Shown here: positions 55,581 through 64,000 of the stretch, piece by piece
Position numbering within the stretch: the stretch's first letter is position 1
Layout of the letters: every line of letters starts with the position of its first letter
Source of the DNA: Rhodoferax sp.
GTDB taxonomy: Bacteria; Pseudomonadota; Gammaproteobacteria; Burkholderiales; Burkholderiaceae_C
Assembly (NCBI GenBank): GCA_031291305.1
Contig: JARLJH010000004.1
Location: forward strand, 19,244-83,243
DNA length: 64,000 nucleotides
Direction: 5' to 3'
Notes under the pieces: generated by a model
Told to the model about the DNA's origin: nothing
Seen by the model: the letters and a program-made list of their open reading frames with translations, nothing else
Database searches by the model: none
Position numbers and translations under genes: made by a program

Positions 55581-58061
55581 TCAGACTGCAGCGGCGACAC
55601 ATCCTGACTCCCGGGCCCCGACTTTCAACGTATCCAGATCGATCACAGCATCCGCCATCGCCGTCAGTTGCGGCGTCTGCGAGACAAAGAACTCGCGTTC
55701 GTAGCCACCCAGGCGCAATACCTCGCGTTTCATCGCCATGAACATGCGCTTGCGCTCTGGATCGAGCGCGCCATCCGCCTCGTCCGAGAACAGCGTCGTA
55801 TACCGCCGCCCCGTGTTCTGCGCCAGGTACAGTGCGATCGCGCGAGTCAGGCAGACCTCCACGAACGTGCGTTCGCCGCCGCTCATCAGGCCCACGCTCT
55901 TGCTGTCGTCGGTCTCTCCATCGTGTACCACAATGTCGAAGCCTTCCTTCTGTTCGCCCTTGGCAGTTTCCAGCAGGGTGTGGATGGACACCGTAAAGCG
56001 CGGCCCATAGCACGCCAGCAGCAGGTCGTTGGCCAGTACCGACAGCGCTGGGCCGGCGTCATCGATCGCCAGCGCGATCAAGCCGTCGTTGCTCATGCAG
56101 CGCGCGAAGAGGTTCCAGTTGCCCAGTTCGCTTTCAACATGGGCCCTGCGCGCATCGACCTTTTCTCGCCGGGTGGCCAGTGCGACCGACTGCTGCAACA
56201 GTGCTTCCAGATTCTGCGCGTCCCGCACGGCCGCCAGGTGTGACTGTTCGGTTGAAGCCACCTCAGCGCGGGCATCCGACAATGATTTCGCGGCCTGGAC
56301 CAGCCGTTGCTCGTCATACGCTGTCGGCAGCGCCGCAAGGGCGTCATCCAGGCGAGCCAGCGCCGCACTCGATTGCCGAACTTGCCGCTCCGACTGTTCC
56401 GCAATCGCTCGCCGCGACGCAGCAATCTGCTGGCGTTCGGTCCGTTCCTCAGATGTCTCGGCGCCGTTGGCTGCTACGTCGCTGTGCCCCAGCGCAGCCA
56501 GTTCCTGTGCAATATCGGCCAACGTCATCTGCGCCTGTGCACACTCTCCGGCCTTCGCGACCAGCACGGACAGACGGGTAACGCGGTCTCGCGCAATGGC
56601 TTCGAGGTGCTCGGCCCATGCCAATGCCCGTGGTGCCCCCATCAGCGCCTCGCTCTGTCGGCGGACAGCGGCCAGGTCGCGTTGCGCCTGCGCCTTCTCC
56701 TGGGTCAGGTGGACGATCTGGGCCCGGGCGCTGGGAACCAGAGCCTGCGCCTCGTGCGCATCGCCGAGCAACCGGCACCGGCCCTGCAAATCGGTTCCAG
56801 CACAAGGCACCTCCCCGGTCAGTCCGAACCGATGGACAAGCTCGTCGGCCTTGAGTACGGCCTGGCCCGCATCCCGCTCGATGCTGGACACCTTCTGTTG
56901 GATCAGGCGCTCAGTCCCCTGGCTCTGTGTCAGCCGTTGCGCTTGCAGGCGGCACGCACCGGTGCGCACGCTGCGCAGGGACAGCACCCGCTCGGCCAAC
57001 GGCAGGCGCTTGCCCGCACGCCGCACCGCGTCGGCCCCGGCGAGTATTTCCAGACATCGCCGCCGCGATTGCGCCAGAGACTGACGCCGGGTACGCTCTT
57101 GCTGCACGCGGTCGGCAATGCGCTGATCCAGCCGTTCGAGACGCAGGCCCTCTCCCTTGTCCTGCGCCTTGAGCGCGCTTTCGGTCTGCGAGCCAACGTC
57201 GGCCACGGATTGGCGCTCGGCCACCAGTTGAACGCGACGCGCCTCGGTGGCCCGCGATTGCTCGCGCCCGGCCATCAACTGCGCATGTCTTGCTTGGGCG
57301 GTATCGAGCACGTGCTGCGCCTCCAGGCGCACCGCCAGCCCCTGGGTGACCCGGTCAGCCGCGCTGCCGAGCCGATACTGTTCGGCGCTCAGCTGCTCAC
57401 CCTCCACGTCCAATCCGGCCATTTCCTGTCGGATTGCCATGAGACCGGCCTTGAGCAGCCGAGCCGTCTCCGACGCTTTCTGTCCCAGGGCACGGATTTC
57501 CTCCTGTCCGAGCAGGTCGGCGAGCAAGGTCTTGATTTCGGCGTTCCGGTAAGTGTTGAGCTGCCGCTTGCCTTGGGCCGAGAACACGGAAGTGAAGAAC
57601 GTCTCGGCGCTACCGCAGACGTTTTCTACGCAGCGCGTATAGGTCTCCACCTTGCCATCGGACACCGTGCCGTCGTCGAGGCGCATTGGCTGCCAGCGTC
57701 CGCTGTCGTCGAGCACGTGCAGGAAGGCTTCGGTCTTGCGTCGGCCGTTGAGCCGAATGACCACCTGCGAACGGTAGCTGCGGCCTTCGTGCGCCCAGGT
57801 CAGGTCTTTCTCGTTTTCGGGTAGATAAACATGGTCGTAGTAGGAGAAACCACCCGACCCCGCCATCGCTGCGCGGCTCGGCAGCGTGGCAAACGGCGAG
57901 AGGTTGTCCATGATCGTGGTTTTTCCGCTTCCGTTTGCACCGGCGATGGCGATCAATTCGGCGCCGTCAGCCAAGCGTTCAAAGTCCAGCGTGAGTTCAT
58001 CGAGACCCAGGCCATCGCGGATGCCGCGAAAGCCCTTGAGGGTGAGTGAGAGAGGTTGCAT
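55581..58061 (-). CDS. SbcC/Rad50-like SMC-family ATPase
   Basis: ATG at 58061 gives 826 residues, shorter than E. coli SbcC (~1,048). Walker A is AGANGSGKTTIMDN near residue 36; long coiled coils follow with a central Cys pair (PCAGTDLQGRC, C-x8-C) where a zinc hook would sit, not the standard CxxC. The ABC signature is GLMSGGERTFVEV and Walker B TLFSDEADGALD; the H-loop histidine is replaced in FFVSQTP. With the SbcD-like gene it should form a DNA-end nuclease complex. It is the intact one of two copies. Confidence 0.88.
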   Translation of the reverse strand: MQPLSLTLKGFRGIRDGLGLDELTLDFERLADGAELIAIAGANGSGKTTIMDNLSPFATLPSRAAMAGSGGFSYYDHVYLPENEKDLTWAHEGRSYRSQVVIRLNGRRKTEAFLHVLDDSGRWQPMRLDDGTVSDGKVETYTRCVENVCGSAETFFTSVFSAQGKRQLNTYRNAEIKTLLADLLGQEEIRALGQKASETARLLKAGLMAIRQEMAGLDVEGEQLSAEQYRLGSAADRVTQGLAVRLEAQHVLDTAQARHAQLMAGREQSRATEARRVQLVAERQSVADVGSQTESALKAQDKGEGLRLERLDQRIADRVQQERTRRQSLAQSRRRCLEILAGADAVRRAGKRLPLAERVLSLRSVRTGACRLQAQRLTQSQGTERLIQQKVSSIERDAGQAVLKADELVHRFGLTGEVPCAGTDLQGRCRLLGDAHEAQALVPSARAQIVHLTQEKAQAQRDLAAVRRQSEALMGAPRALAWAEHLEAIARDRVTRLSVLVAKAGECAQAQMTLADIAQELAALGHSDVAANGAETSEERTERQQIAASRRAIAEQSERQVRQSSAALARLDDALAALPTAYDEQRLVQAAKSLSDARAEVASTEQSHLAAVRDAQNLEALLQQSVALATRREKVDARRAHVESELGNWNLFARCMSNDGLIALAIDDAGPALSVLANDLLLACYGPRFTVSIHTLLETAKGEQKEGFDIVVHDGETDDSKSVGLMSGGERTFVEVCLTRAIALYLAQNTGRRYTTLFSDEADGALDPERKRMFMAMKREVLRLGGYEREFFVSQTPQLTAMADAVIDLDTLKVGARESGCVAAAV

Positions 58062-58338
58062 GGTTGGCCTTAAAAGTGAAGGTCCGATCAGAATCTCATG
58101 GGCAGCGGTTTTATCAAGTCCAATGATGGCGGAATCGGGGGCCTCGGACTGCGCCGGGTCGAGGCGTGACCTCGGCAAAAATCTGCAAGGGGCCCTCAAC
58201 AGCCAGAGGTATTGACGGAAAGTGGGCGCTCGTCATTGAACGGAGCTGCACAAGGCGTCGGCCGGCCGATAAATTGACCAATAAAGACTTGCACGCACTA
58301 CCCCTGGGCCAACTGGCTCCCTTGCATCCCTCGAAGTA

Positions 58339-58374
58339 TTGACCATCGGCCCTGTTGTTGGCATAATTGCCAAC
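58339..58374 (+). promoter_or_regulatory. leaderless promoter and palindromic operator of tumE-tumA
   Basis: TTGACC (58339-58344), 17 bases, CATAAT (58362-58367). The -10 lies inside an 18-bp perfect palindrome, GTTGGCATAATTGCCAAC (58357-58374), which ends immediately before the ATG at 58375. The predicted transcription start thus falls at the start codon, giving a leaderless mRNA; repressor binding would block RNA polymerase. Confidence 0.7.
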
Positions 58375-58659
58375 ATGCAAGCGCGATTGATTACCAAGTT
58401 CAAGAACATCACACCCGAAGGCGGGGTGATTGAACTGGTGGTCTGGAAGGTTCCTGCGCCGGTGCCGCCCACAGAGCATGGCTACAAATACCGGGCGGTG
58501 TATGCCCTGAATGGCGTGCGCGTTGTTGGCTTTGACAATGAGCGTGGCAAAGGTGACCACTGTCATCTCGACGGACAGGAGTTTCCGTACGCCTTTGTCG
58601 GTGTAGATCAGTTGGTTGAAGACTTTATTGCGGCAGTCGCCGCCCGGAGAGCACCATGA
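58375..58659 (+). CDS. tumE: TumE-family toxin (DUF6516)
   Basis: A 94-residue protein with the TumE segment VGFDNERGKGDHCHLDGQEF and a C-terminal FVGVDQLVEDFIAAV. It precedes and overlaps by 4 bases (ATGATG) a winged-helix antitoxin gene, the known tumE-tumA order. The toxin mechanism is not established here. Confidence 0.82.
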   Translation: MQARLITKFKNITPEGGVIELVVWKVPAPVPPTEHGYKYRAVYALNGVRVVGFDNERGKGDHCHLDGQEFPYAFVGVDQLVEDFIAAVAARRAP

Positions 58660-59009
58660 TGAATCGTTACCTCACCATCACCATGCAATCGGACTGGCAA
58701 GCTGCTTTGCGCGCGTCGGGGCAGTTAGCCAAGGCCGATACCTATCAAGGCGAAGTCTTAAACTTTGAGAGCCCTGGTCACTTCTTCGGTCAGCTTTCTG
58801 AGAAGCGCTGGGAGATTGTCCGGGCTTGTCAGGGTAAGGGTGAACTATCGGTGCGGGAACTGGCCCGTGCAGTGGGGCGCGATGTGAAGCGCGTGCATGA
58901 GGACGTGCTGACGCTGGCTGAACTAGGCCTGGTAGAACGTACCGAAAGTGGCGGCGTGGTGTGCCCCTTCACCTCCATGCACATCGACATGTACCTCAAG
59001 GCGGCTTGA
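58656..59009 (+). CDS. tumA: TumA-like winged-helix antitoxin
   Basis: A 117-residue protein with a wHTH (LSVRELARAVGRDVKRVHED, LAELGLVERTESGGV). It should bind the palindrome at 58357-58374 and repress the operon, and neutralise TumE. Confidence 0.82.
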   Translation: MMNRYLTITMQSDWQAALRASGQLAKADTYQGEVLNFESPGHFFGQLSEKRWEIVRACQGKGELSVRELARAVGRDVKRVHEDVLTLAELGLVERTESGGVVCPFTSMHIDMYLKAA

Positions 59010-59130
59010 GCGGGCAACCAAGACACTGAGGAGGGAAGTTACGGTTCGCATGCGCAGCATGTGTCGGTGCAATTCTGAGTCGGCCCACAGGTGACAGATG
59101 TCCTGTGTTGACACACCAAAATCAACATAA

Positions 59131-59298
59131 GGGATGCATATTGTCCATAACGGTGGTCTTGCCCCGCCCATTGGCGCAAGCGATGGCGACCAGCTCGGCG
59201 CCATCGGCCAACCGTTCGAAGTCCAGGCTCAGTTCATCACGCCCCAAACCATCGTGGATGCCCCGAAACCCCTTGAGGGTCAGTGAAAGTACTTGCAT
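59131..59298 (-). pseudogene. N-terminal remnant of the older sbcC-like gene
   Basis: ATG at 59298 starts MQVLSLTLKGFRGIHDGLGR, nearly the same as the intact copy. Walker A is altered to ACANGRGKTT (two changes), and the frame ends abruptly after MDNMHP at a TGA near 59125. It is the 5' end of the gene whose 3' end remains at 53858-54115, and it sits right after the SbcD-like gene, where sbcC belongs. Confidence 0.85.
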
Positions 59299-59380
59299 GA
59301 TCGTGCTCCATATAGAGGATGGAACCAGTCTCGCGCACGATGGGCTTTGTTCAAGTCCATTCGCGCCTTGGGTGGCCCCG

Positions 59381-60697
59381 TCAGAACAACAGTGCGGACT
59401 CCGCTTCTGCGTCTTCGGTCAATGACAACTCCATCATGACTTCCGCTGCGGGCACCGCAGTCCAGCACAGGATTCGCTCGGCAATCGCTTCTGGCGTCTG
59501 ACTTGCCAGCACCTGAAGGCAATCGAGCAGCGGCTGGGGCTTCGCTTCAGTAGATGTGGCCCAAACCCGCACCTTGTCCGCGAGGCTGGCAAGTTGGGAG
59601 ATTCCCGCCGCCCGTGTGCGCACCACCGGCACGATGCGTCCTTCGAGCTTGACTTCCGCTGCGCCCGCCAACAGTGCCTGCATCGCCGTGCGGTCCACTT
59701 CGTGCCGATCCTCGTCGGCCACGGTCCAGCGCACCCGAACGAAGGCCCCGGCAATGCCTTCCCGCTCGACTGCTTCACGCAGCCCGGCCAGATCGGGCTT
59801 GCCTTCAAACACGATGTCAAGGGTACGGCGCGCCGGCGTGGGCTCCAGCGTGAAGCGCACCTCGCCCGCGCCGATGTCCCATACCAGGAAGCCCTTCTCA
59901 CCCTCCTCGCCGTAATGAAAGCGCCCGATGGAGCCGGGATAGGCGATGCACTGATGTCCCGCCCTGCCCTCAAACGCCGCAGTCTTGTTCTCCCAGGCCT
60001 GATGCCGGTGAATGTGGCCCAGCATGAAGGCTTGAGCCTCTGCGGCAAACAGCGCGCCGGTTGTGAATTCGTGGTCAAAGCCTGCCATGGGCACGCCATG
60101 CTCTGAAATGCAACCAAACACCGTACCGTGCGACACCCCGATGGTGGGCAGGCCCTGTGCACGTGCCGCCTGGTTGCTGGCTGCGAACCCACGAAGCAGC
60201 AGGGCAAGATGCTCCCCCACAGCTTCTGCCGCTGAGCTGGCACCCACGGTGGCCGCCACAGCCGCCTTGTTCACCGTTGGCACGCAAGAAAACAAGGCCC
60301 GCAACCCAATAGGCAGGACTATGAACTGCCAGTCTTCCGACGCCACCCAACGCCCGTCAGCCGTGAGCCCCACCTGACCGATCCGGTCGGCGACGTGCAC
60401 CGGGTAGCGTCCACCCAACAGCCGGAACATAGACAGGGCGCCTGGCGGTTCATGCGAGAACGTGCCCTGCAGCATCAGCACCGGGCAATGGTCAGCCAGA
60501 CGCCGGATGTTGCGCGCCAAGCGCTCCACTGCGGGTGAATGCAGGTCCAGCGCATGGTCCGTCGAGTCGCCGGACACGACGGCAGCGTCGACCTTCAAAG
60601 CGATGGCGCGGTCCACTGCATGGCGAAAGCACCGGTCAGCCTCGACCAGATTCTTGGCGCTGTAGTGAAGATCAGAAAACTGGGCAATACGGATCAT
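59381..60697 (-). CDS. SbcD/Mre11-like metallophosphoesterase
   Basis: ATG at 60697 gives 438 residues. Phosphoesterase motifs: IAQFSDLHYS (D-x-H), VVSGDSTDHA (GD), LQGTFSHEP in place of the usual GNHD, GVSHGTVFG, and GHIHRHQAW (GHxH). The N of GNH(D/E) is missing, so activity needs testing. It would be the nuclease partner of the SbcC-like ATPase. Confidence 0.85.
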   Translation of the reverse strand: MIRIAQFSDLHYSAKNLVEADRCFRHAVDRAIALKVDAAVVSGDSTDHALDLHSPAVERLARNIRRLADHCPVLMLQGTFSHEPPGALSMFRLLGGRYPVHVADRIGQVGLTADGRWVASEDWQFIVLPIGLRALFSCVPTVNKAAVAATVGASSAAEAVGEHLALLLRGFAASNQAARAQGLPTIGVSHGTVFGCISEHGVPMAGFDHEFTTGALFAAEAQAFMLGHIHRHQAWENKTAAFEGRAGHQCIAYPGSIGRFHYGEEGEKGFLVWDIGAGEVRFTLEPTPARRTLDIVFEGKPDLAGLREAVEREGIAGAFVRVRWTVADEDRHEVDRTAMQALLAGAAEVKLEGRIVPVVRTRAAGISQLASLADKVRVWATSTEAKPQPLLDCLQVLASQTPEAIAERILCWTAVPAAEVMMELSLTEDAEAESALLF

Positions 60698-60816
60698 GGC
60701 GAACTCCTGAACGGGTGTCTGGTAAATATGTGAAGGCTTCAACAGCTTCCCCTTGATTTCCAAATCATCAAGGGCGTGCTCGGAGCCAAACGCGGTCTTG
60801 ACGGACTCCTGCCCGC

Positions 60817-62121
60817 TCACGCCCGCCCCCGTATCGCGCAGTCGATCTTGTCGAGATAGCCCTTCGGGTCGTTCCGATAACGCTCCAGCTCGTCATAAGC
60901 GCGTTGGCGACCGAAAGCATTCAAGCGCCAGCCAGGGCCCCAGCGCTGGTTAGCGTAGGCTTCGTACTGGGTCCGATCGATGCCATACGACTTGGCCCGA
61001 TCACTGACCTGTTCGAACGTCGGCCCTTTCACGGCGATATCTTTCCAATCTACCTTGTCATCGGGTTGGCTATCGGCTGGCTCTGTTGCTGGGGACATCT
61101 GATTGGCAACTGCAGCGCCGTCTTCCAGACCCTTGGCACCTTCCAGCACCTGAACCGCCTGCCGAGCCTGCACGATGACAGCACCTTCATCCTCGTTGTG
61201 GCGTATCAACGCCGTCACATCGACGGGGGCTTCCAGATCAATGATCCATTGCGGCACCCGCACCGCTCTGCCCTGTTCGTCGATACGCGCCACCTCCATC
61301 AGCTTCTTGGTCAAATAAAACGGCGTGCGCTGGCTATCCAGAAAACCCGAGATACGCCCTCCGCGCAGGAAGCTGATGGTCTCGAACTTCTGGATCGCCA
61401 TGTTCATGGCGTAAAAGCTGTTCGTATGCAACTCGAAGGCGCTGATCGAGCGGATGCCCGGGATGAAAAAGAGGAAACGCCCGGTCAGGTTGCACTGGCG
61501 AAGTTGGTATTCACTACAGGATTCCGGGTCACACAAACCACCGTTCTGCTCACGCAACATCGTCTTGCGCCCGCCAAACAGACGAATCACCCGCTTGCCA
61601 GTGTCATCAAACGGCACGGACGCGTGCTGCTTGCAGTAGCGCACACGGCCATCCGGCGAGTATTCAGACCAGTAGCGCTTCTCTGCCGCACCCCAGGCCG
61701 CCAGTTCGTGGGGCATTACCACCTGCCAGAAGTCAGACGGAAACACGACCGGGAACCGGTAGAGGCGCTTAACGCCATCATCTCGGTCTTCCCCGTGGAC
61801 CTCCAGAATCTGACGGGCGATCTCTGGATTGGAAAAGTCCTGGCCACGCACCGTGAACCAGGACACGTTCTTGGGGATTAGCGGGGCTTTCAGCTGGGGC
61901 AGTGCTGCGGCAAGCGCCTTTTCAATTTGGATAAACGATTCGCCCTCCGCCATGCCCCGCTCGTAAATAGCGCGGGCATCGGGGTGTGCGGCCGCCTTTG
62001 CCGTCAGAACTTTAATACCGGCGCGGATTTTTCCGCCGGTAGGAATCCGTGCCAGGCCTTGCCCGAGCACGGTGGGCAGCGTAGCCTGGCTGCCATTGAC
62101 CTTGACCACTGCATTCGACAT
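60817..62121 (-). CDS. possible recombination directionality factor (metal-binding protein)
   Basis: A 434-residue protein, MSNAVVKVNGSQATLPTVLG start. A Cys group (RYCKQH, then CDPESCSEYQLRQC) and FFIPGIRSISAFELHTNSFY followed by the SFLRGGRISGF segment resemble gp3-type recombination directionality factors and 'hydrolase or metal-binding' proteins of islands. If so it would direct the integrase to excision, but gp3-type factors partner serine integrases, and the visible integrases are tyrosine type. Family assignment is tentative. Confidence 0.55.
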   Translation of the reverse strand: MSNAVVKVNGSQATLPTVLGQGLARIPTGGKIRAGIKVLTAKAAAHPDARAIYERGMAEGESFIQIEKALAAALPQLKAPLIPKNVSWFTVRGQDFSNPEIARQILEVHGEDRDDGVKRLYRFPVVFPSDFWQVVMPHELAAWGAAEKRYWSEYSPDGRVRYCKQHASVPFDDTGKRVIRLFGGRKTMLREQNGGLCDPESCSEYQLRQCNLTGRFLFFIPGIRSISAFELHTNSFYAMNMAIQKFETISFLRGGRISGFLDSQRTPFYLTKKLMEVARIDEQGRAVRVPQWIIDLEAPVDVTALIRHNEDEGAVIVQARQAVQVLEGAKGLEDGAAVANQMSPATEPADSQPDDKVDWKDIAVKGPTFEQVSDRAKSYGIDRTQYEAYANQRWGPGWRLNAFGRQRAYDELERYRNDPKGYLDKIDCAIRGRA

Positions 62122-62274
62122 GGATGCACTCCTTCATGAATCGCGAAAGAATTCGCTGATTCATGCTCTCGTGCAAAACGGCTGTGTCAACCGGACTGTC
62201 TGACGTGGTGGGGCGCAAGCAGCGCCCAATTCATCAATTCGTAAGCAGACACCTGCTCCCGGGCTGTTCTGCCT

Positions 62275-62760
62275 CTATGAAACGACGTCAGTTTTCAGAA
62301 GATCGTTCACCTTGGTGGCAATTTTTGACTCCATCGATGCACGGTCTGCCGCCACCAATGTCACTTTGCCATCGCAAACGAGTTCATGGTCGTCGTAAGC
62401 CCTGATGCAAAACGTTGCGCTACGCTGGCCCAGCCGCTCAACCCAGCCCTGCAGACGAATCGTCGCTCCGGGCGGTATCGGGCCGCAATGCTCAAGGTGG
62501 ATGGTCCGACCGACAACCACCTCCACAGCGGAATCGATCTGCCGGTGCATCTCCCGGATGCAAATCGATTCGACGACCGCGATCAGGTACCCGGTAGCCA
62601 GACACTCGATGAGCGTCTCGGCATAGTGCTTCCCATGCGGCAAGCGGGTGAACAGTGAACGCGCCGTCTGATCCGTTGGCACGGTGTAGGTTTCTTCGAA
62701 ACATATCTCGCTTACCTGTTGGTGATTCATAAAGTGCTGTCGGGTTGGTTGGGGTTGCAT
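62275..62760 (-). CDS. hotdog-fold acyl-CoA thioesterase (FlK-like)
   Basis: From Met at 62760 (161 residues; Met at 62730 is also possible). The hotdog core is LIECLATGYLIAVVESICIR with the acidic catalytic region, VGRTIHLEHCGPIPPG ATIR, and CDGKVTLVAADR. It resembles fluoroacetyl-CoA thioesterase-like proteins. Its role on the island is unclear. Intergenic 62122-62274 is empty. Confidence 0.75.
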   Translation of the reverse strand: MQPQPTRQHFMNHQQVSEICFEETYTVPTDQTARSLFTRLPHGKHYAETLIECLATGYLIAVVESICIREMHRQIDSAVEVVVGRTIHLEHCGPIPPGATIRLQGWVERLGQRSATFCIRAYDDHELVCDGKVTLVAADRASMESKIATKVNDLLKTDVVS

Positions 62761-62902
62761 TGGCAACCGAAGCAGCACGATGTTCACGGATGTACAGGAA
62801 ACGCTCCAGAAACAAGCAGCGCGAAAAAAGCGATGTTTCGGCATCGGCTGAAGCACTACCTACGGCACAGCACGACCCGACGCCCGGGAGTCTGCCAGCG
62901 CG

Positions 62903-64000
62903 CTATGGACGCGCTCGGGCTGGCAATTCCGGCATCGATTCACTCGTGCGCCATATCCACTGCGTGTCATCGCCTGTTTTCAAGGCGAGTGCCTTGGCCG
63001 CTTGTTCTTTCGAATCCAAATAGGTACTGACCACATGCAAAGGAACAGGCGAGTCAGCTGCGTCCAGCAATAAGGCATTCGGAAAAGTTGCTGCATTCCT
63101 GGCGTCGTAACGCAGAGGTTTGACGAAACGCCGCTGCTGATTCACCAAGACCTGCACCAGCGGCAACTCGTGAATGCCCTCGATCGGGATCCATTGCTCG
63201 CTGGTTAGCATCAGACTCGCGACGTCAATCTCATAGGTATGTTCGCGCCGAGCGCGGATCAAAGCGGCCAACATAAGCCGGACCTTATGACCGTTGTCGG
63301 CATCCCGTGCTTCCAACAGTGGGGCAAACACCCGCTCGATGCGTTCCCATGCCTTGGCGGAAATCAGCAGCGGTGCATCCGGCATGTGTTTGATCCATAC
63401 CCGGTGCCCAAGTGGCATCACTTCGCTCGCCTTGAATTCGCCAATGACCAAGGCCAGAGGACTCCGCCCTTCCCGTGGCCGCAATACCGCCAGCTTTTCG
63501 CGACGTCGCTGGGCGGCCCCAGCCTTTGCAGCTTCGCTGAAGGGCTCGGGTACATACAGCCTCTCAGTCAGTGCGACGCCCTTCACCACTATGCTTTCTG
63601 CTGCCTCCTGCAAGTATTTGTGCAACACACCCTGATTGCGCCTGCCTTCCATCGCAGGAGTCCAGCGATTGAAACCTGCACGCTCGAACAGAAAGTGCAT
63701 CAACGCCCGCAGACTCATGCGCCGACGCGACACTTCGACCTCGGACACATCCTGCGGTTCACCGCGTGGCACGCCTCTCCCGGAGGACCTTGTCCACGGA
63801 AAATCAACTCGCAGCTCTATGGAACCCAACTCGGATTCAAGCACCGCTTCGCCAACCAATTCGCCCAAACCGGACTGCCGGAATTCAGGTTCGTAGGATG
63901 GGCAACCAGGGTGGTGCTGGCTTCCCGTTTCTGGCATGCGTTTGATCACAAACTGCCGGTGGTGCGCCACGTACATCTCCACGCCGCCCGGCACGCACAG
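62903..64000 (-). CDS. DUF1173 protein (5' end beyond window)
   Basis: Open frame of ~366 residues to the window edge with no start seen: the edge codons read LCVPGGVEMYVAHH, then TGSQHHPGCPSYEPEF, the DUF1173 zinc-binding region. The C-terminal part runs to 62903. DUF1173 proteins are common on conjugative islands; function unknown. The true start lies beyond 64000. Confidence 0.8.
   Translation of the reverse strand: MCVPGGVEMYVAHHRQFVIKRMPETGSQHHPGCPSYEPEFRQSGLGELVGEAVLESELGSIELRVDFPWTRSSGRGVPRGEPQDVSEVEVSRRRMSLRALMHFLFERAGFNRWTPAMEGRRNQGVLHKYLQEAAESIVVKGVALTERLYVPEPFSEAAKAGAAQRRREKLAVLRPREGRSPLALVIGEFKASEVMPLGHRVWIKHMPDAPLLISAKAWERIERVFAPLLEARDADNGHKVRLMLAALIRARREHTYEIDVASLMLTSEQWIPIEGIHELPLVQVLVNQQRRFVKPLRYDARNAATFPNALLLDAADSPVPLHVVSTYLDSKEQAAKALALKTGDDTQWIWRTSESMPELPARARP

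Noticed and set aside
56307-57824. 505-codon plus-strand frame over sbcC
   Set aside because: Antisense to the coiled-coil ATPase; Leu/Gln/Arg-rich composition and no motif.
24000-64000. CRISPR array or type IV secretion genes on the island
   Set aside because: No regular repeat-spacer pattern and no VirB/Tra, relaxase or coupling-protein motifs were seen; the Cas4-like genes have no other cas genes near them.

Overview
The window reads as betaproteobacterial DNA of the Comamonadaceae type (Rhodoferax/Polaromonas-like). The evidence is the high-GC codon use, the gene orders hemW-rdgB-rph-PP2C-STK and yicC-gmk-rpoZ-spoT, and a dispersed AGCCCTT...AAGGGCT intergenic repeat. No database search was possible; names rest on recognisable motifs and gene order.

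1-8,500: urea and nitrogen region. At the left edge, on the minus strand and cut by the window, is an 830+ residue fusion of an NCS1-type nucleobase permease, an eight-cysteine segment and a histidine kinase. It diverges from a urease operon on the plus strand: ureA, ureB, ureC, a GNAT acetyltransferase, ureE, ureF, ureG. A good sigma-54 (-24/-12) promoter lies upstream. Two imperfect 75-76 bp copies of the ureA start region sit between promoter and ureA, each with its own mini-ORF. A 38-codon remnant of hupE/ureJ lies between ureA and ureB. No ureD is in the window.

8,600-23,860: chromosomal genes. These are a TPR response regulator lacking the phospho-accepting Asp; a TRAP-TAXI cluster whose binding-protein gene carries an in-frame TGA; a CBS protein; hemW, rdgB and rph; a PP2C phosphatase/Ser-Thr kinase pair; and yicC, gmk, rpoZ, spoT.

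23,930-64,000: a genomic island entering at a tRNA-Arg(ACG) gene. Its left end is a 47-bp 3' piece of that tRNA followed by a P4-type integrase. The right end is not in the window. Island genes include a Cas4-like nuclease split over two overlapping ORFs, a ParM/StbA-like actin with a frameshift at a T7 run, a second recombinase, a RES/Xre toxin-antitoxin pair, and parB. parB is cut in two by a 5.66 kb Tn554/RIT-like element with three tyrosine recombinases and a DUF6262 protein. Further right are a 1,663-residue DarB-like methyltransferase-helicase, a PemK/MazF-type pair, a histone H1-like protein, a run of small plasmid-type genes including a RadC-like protein, an SbcC/SbcD-like pair, a TumE/TumA pair, a possible recombination directionality factor, a hotdog thioesterase and a truncated DUF1173 gene. 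No conjugation (type IV secretion, relaxase) gene is visible here.

The most unusual signals are: (i) a family of hairpin-plus-Shine-Dalgarno 5' leaders before about ten island genes, with a 22-bp motif repeated four times upstream of some of them; (ii) an intact sbcC nested between the broken ends of an older sbcC copy; (iii) the recombinase element splitting parB; (iv) the permease-kinase fusion beside the sigma-54 urease promoter and triplicated ureA start; (v) an apparently leaderless, palindrome-controlled tumE-tumA operon.
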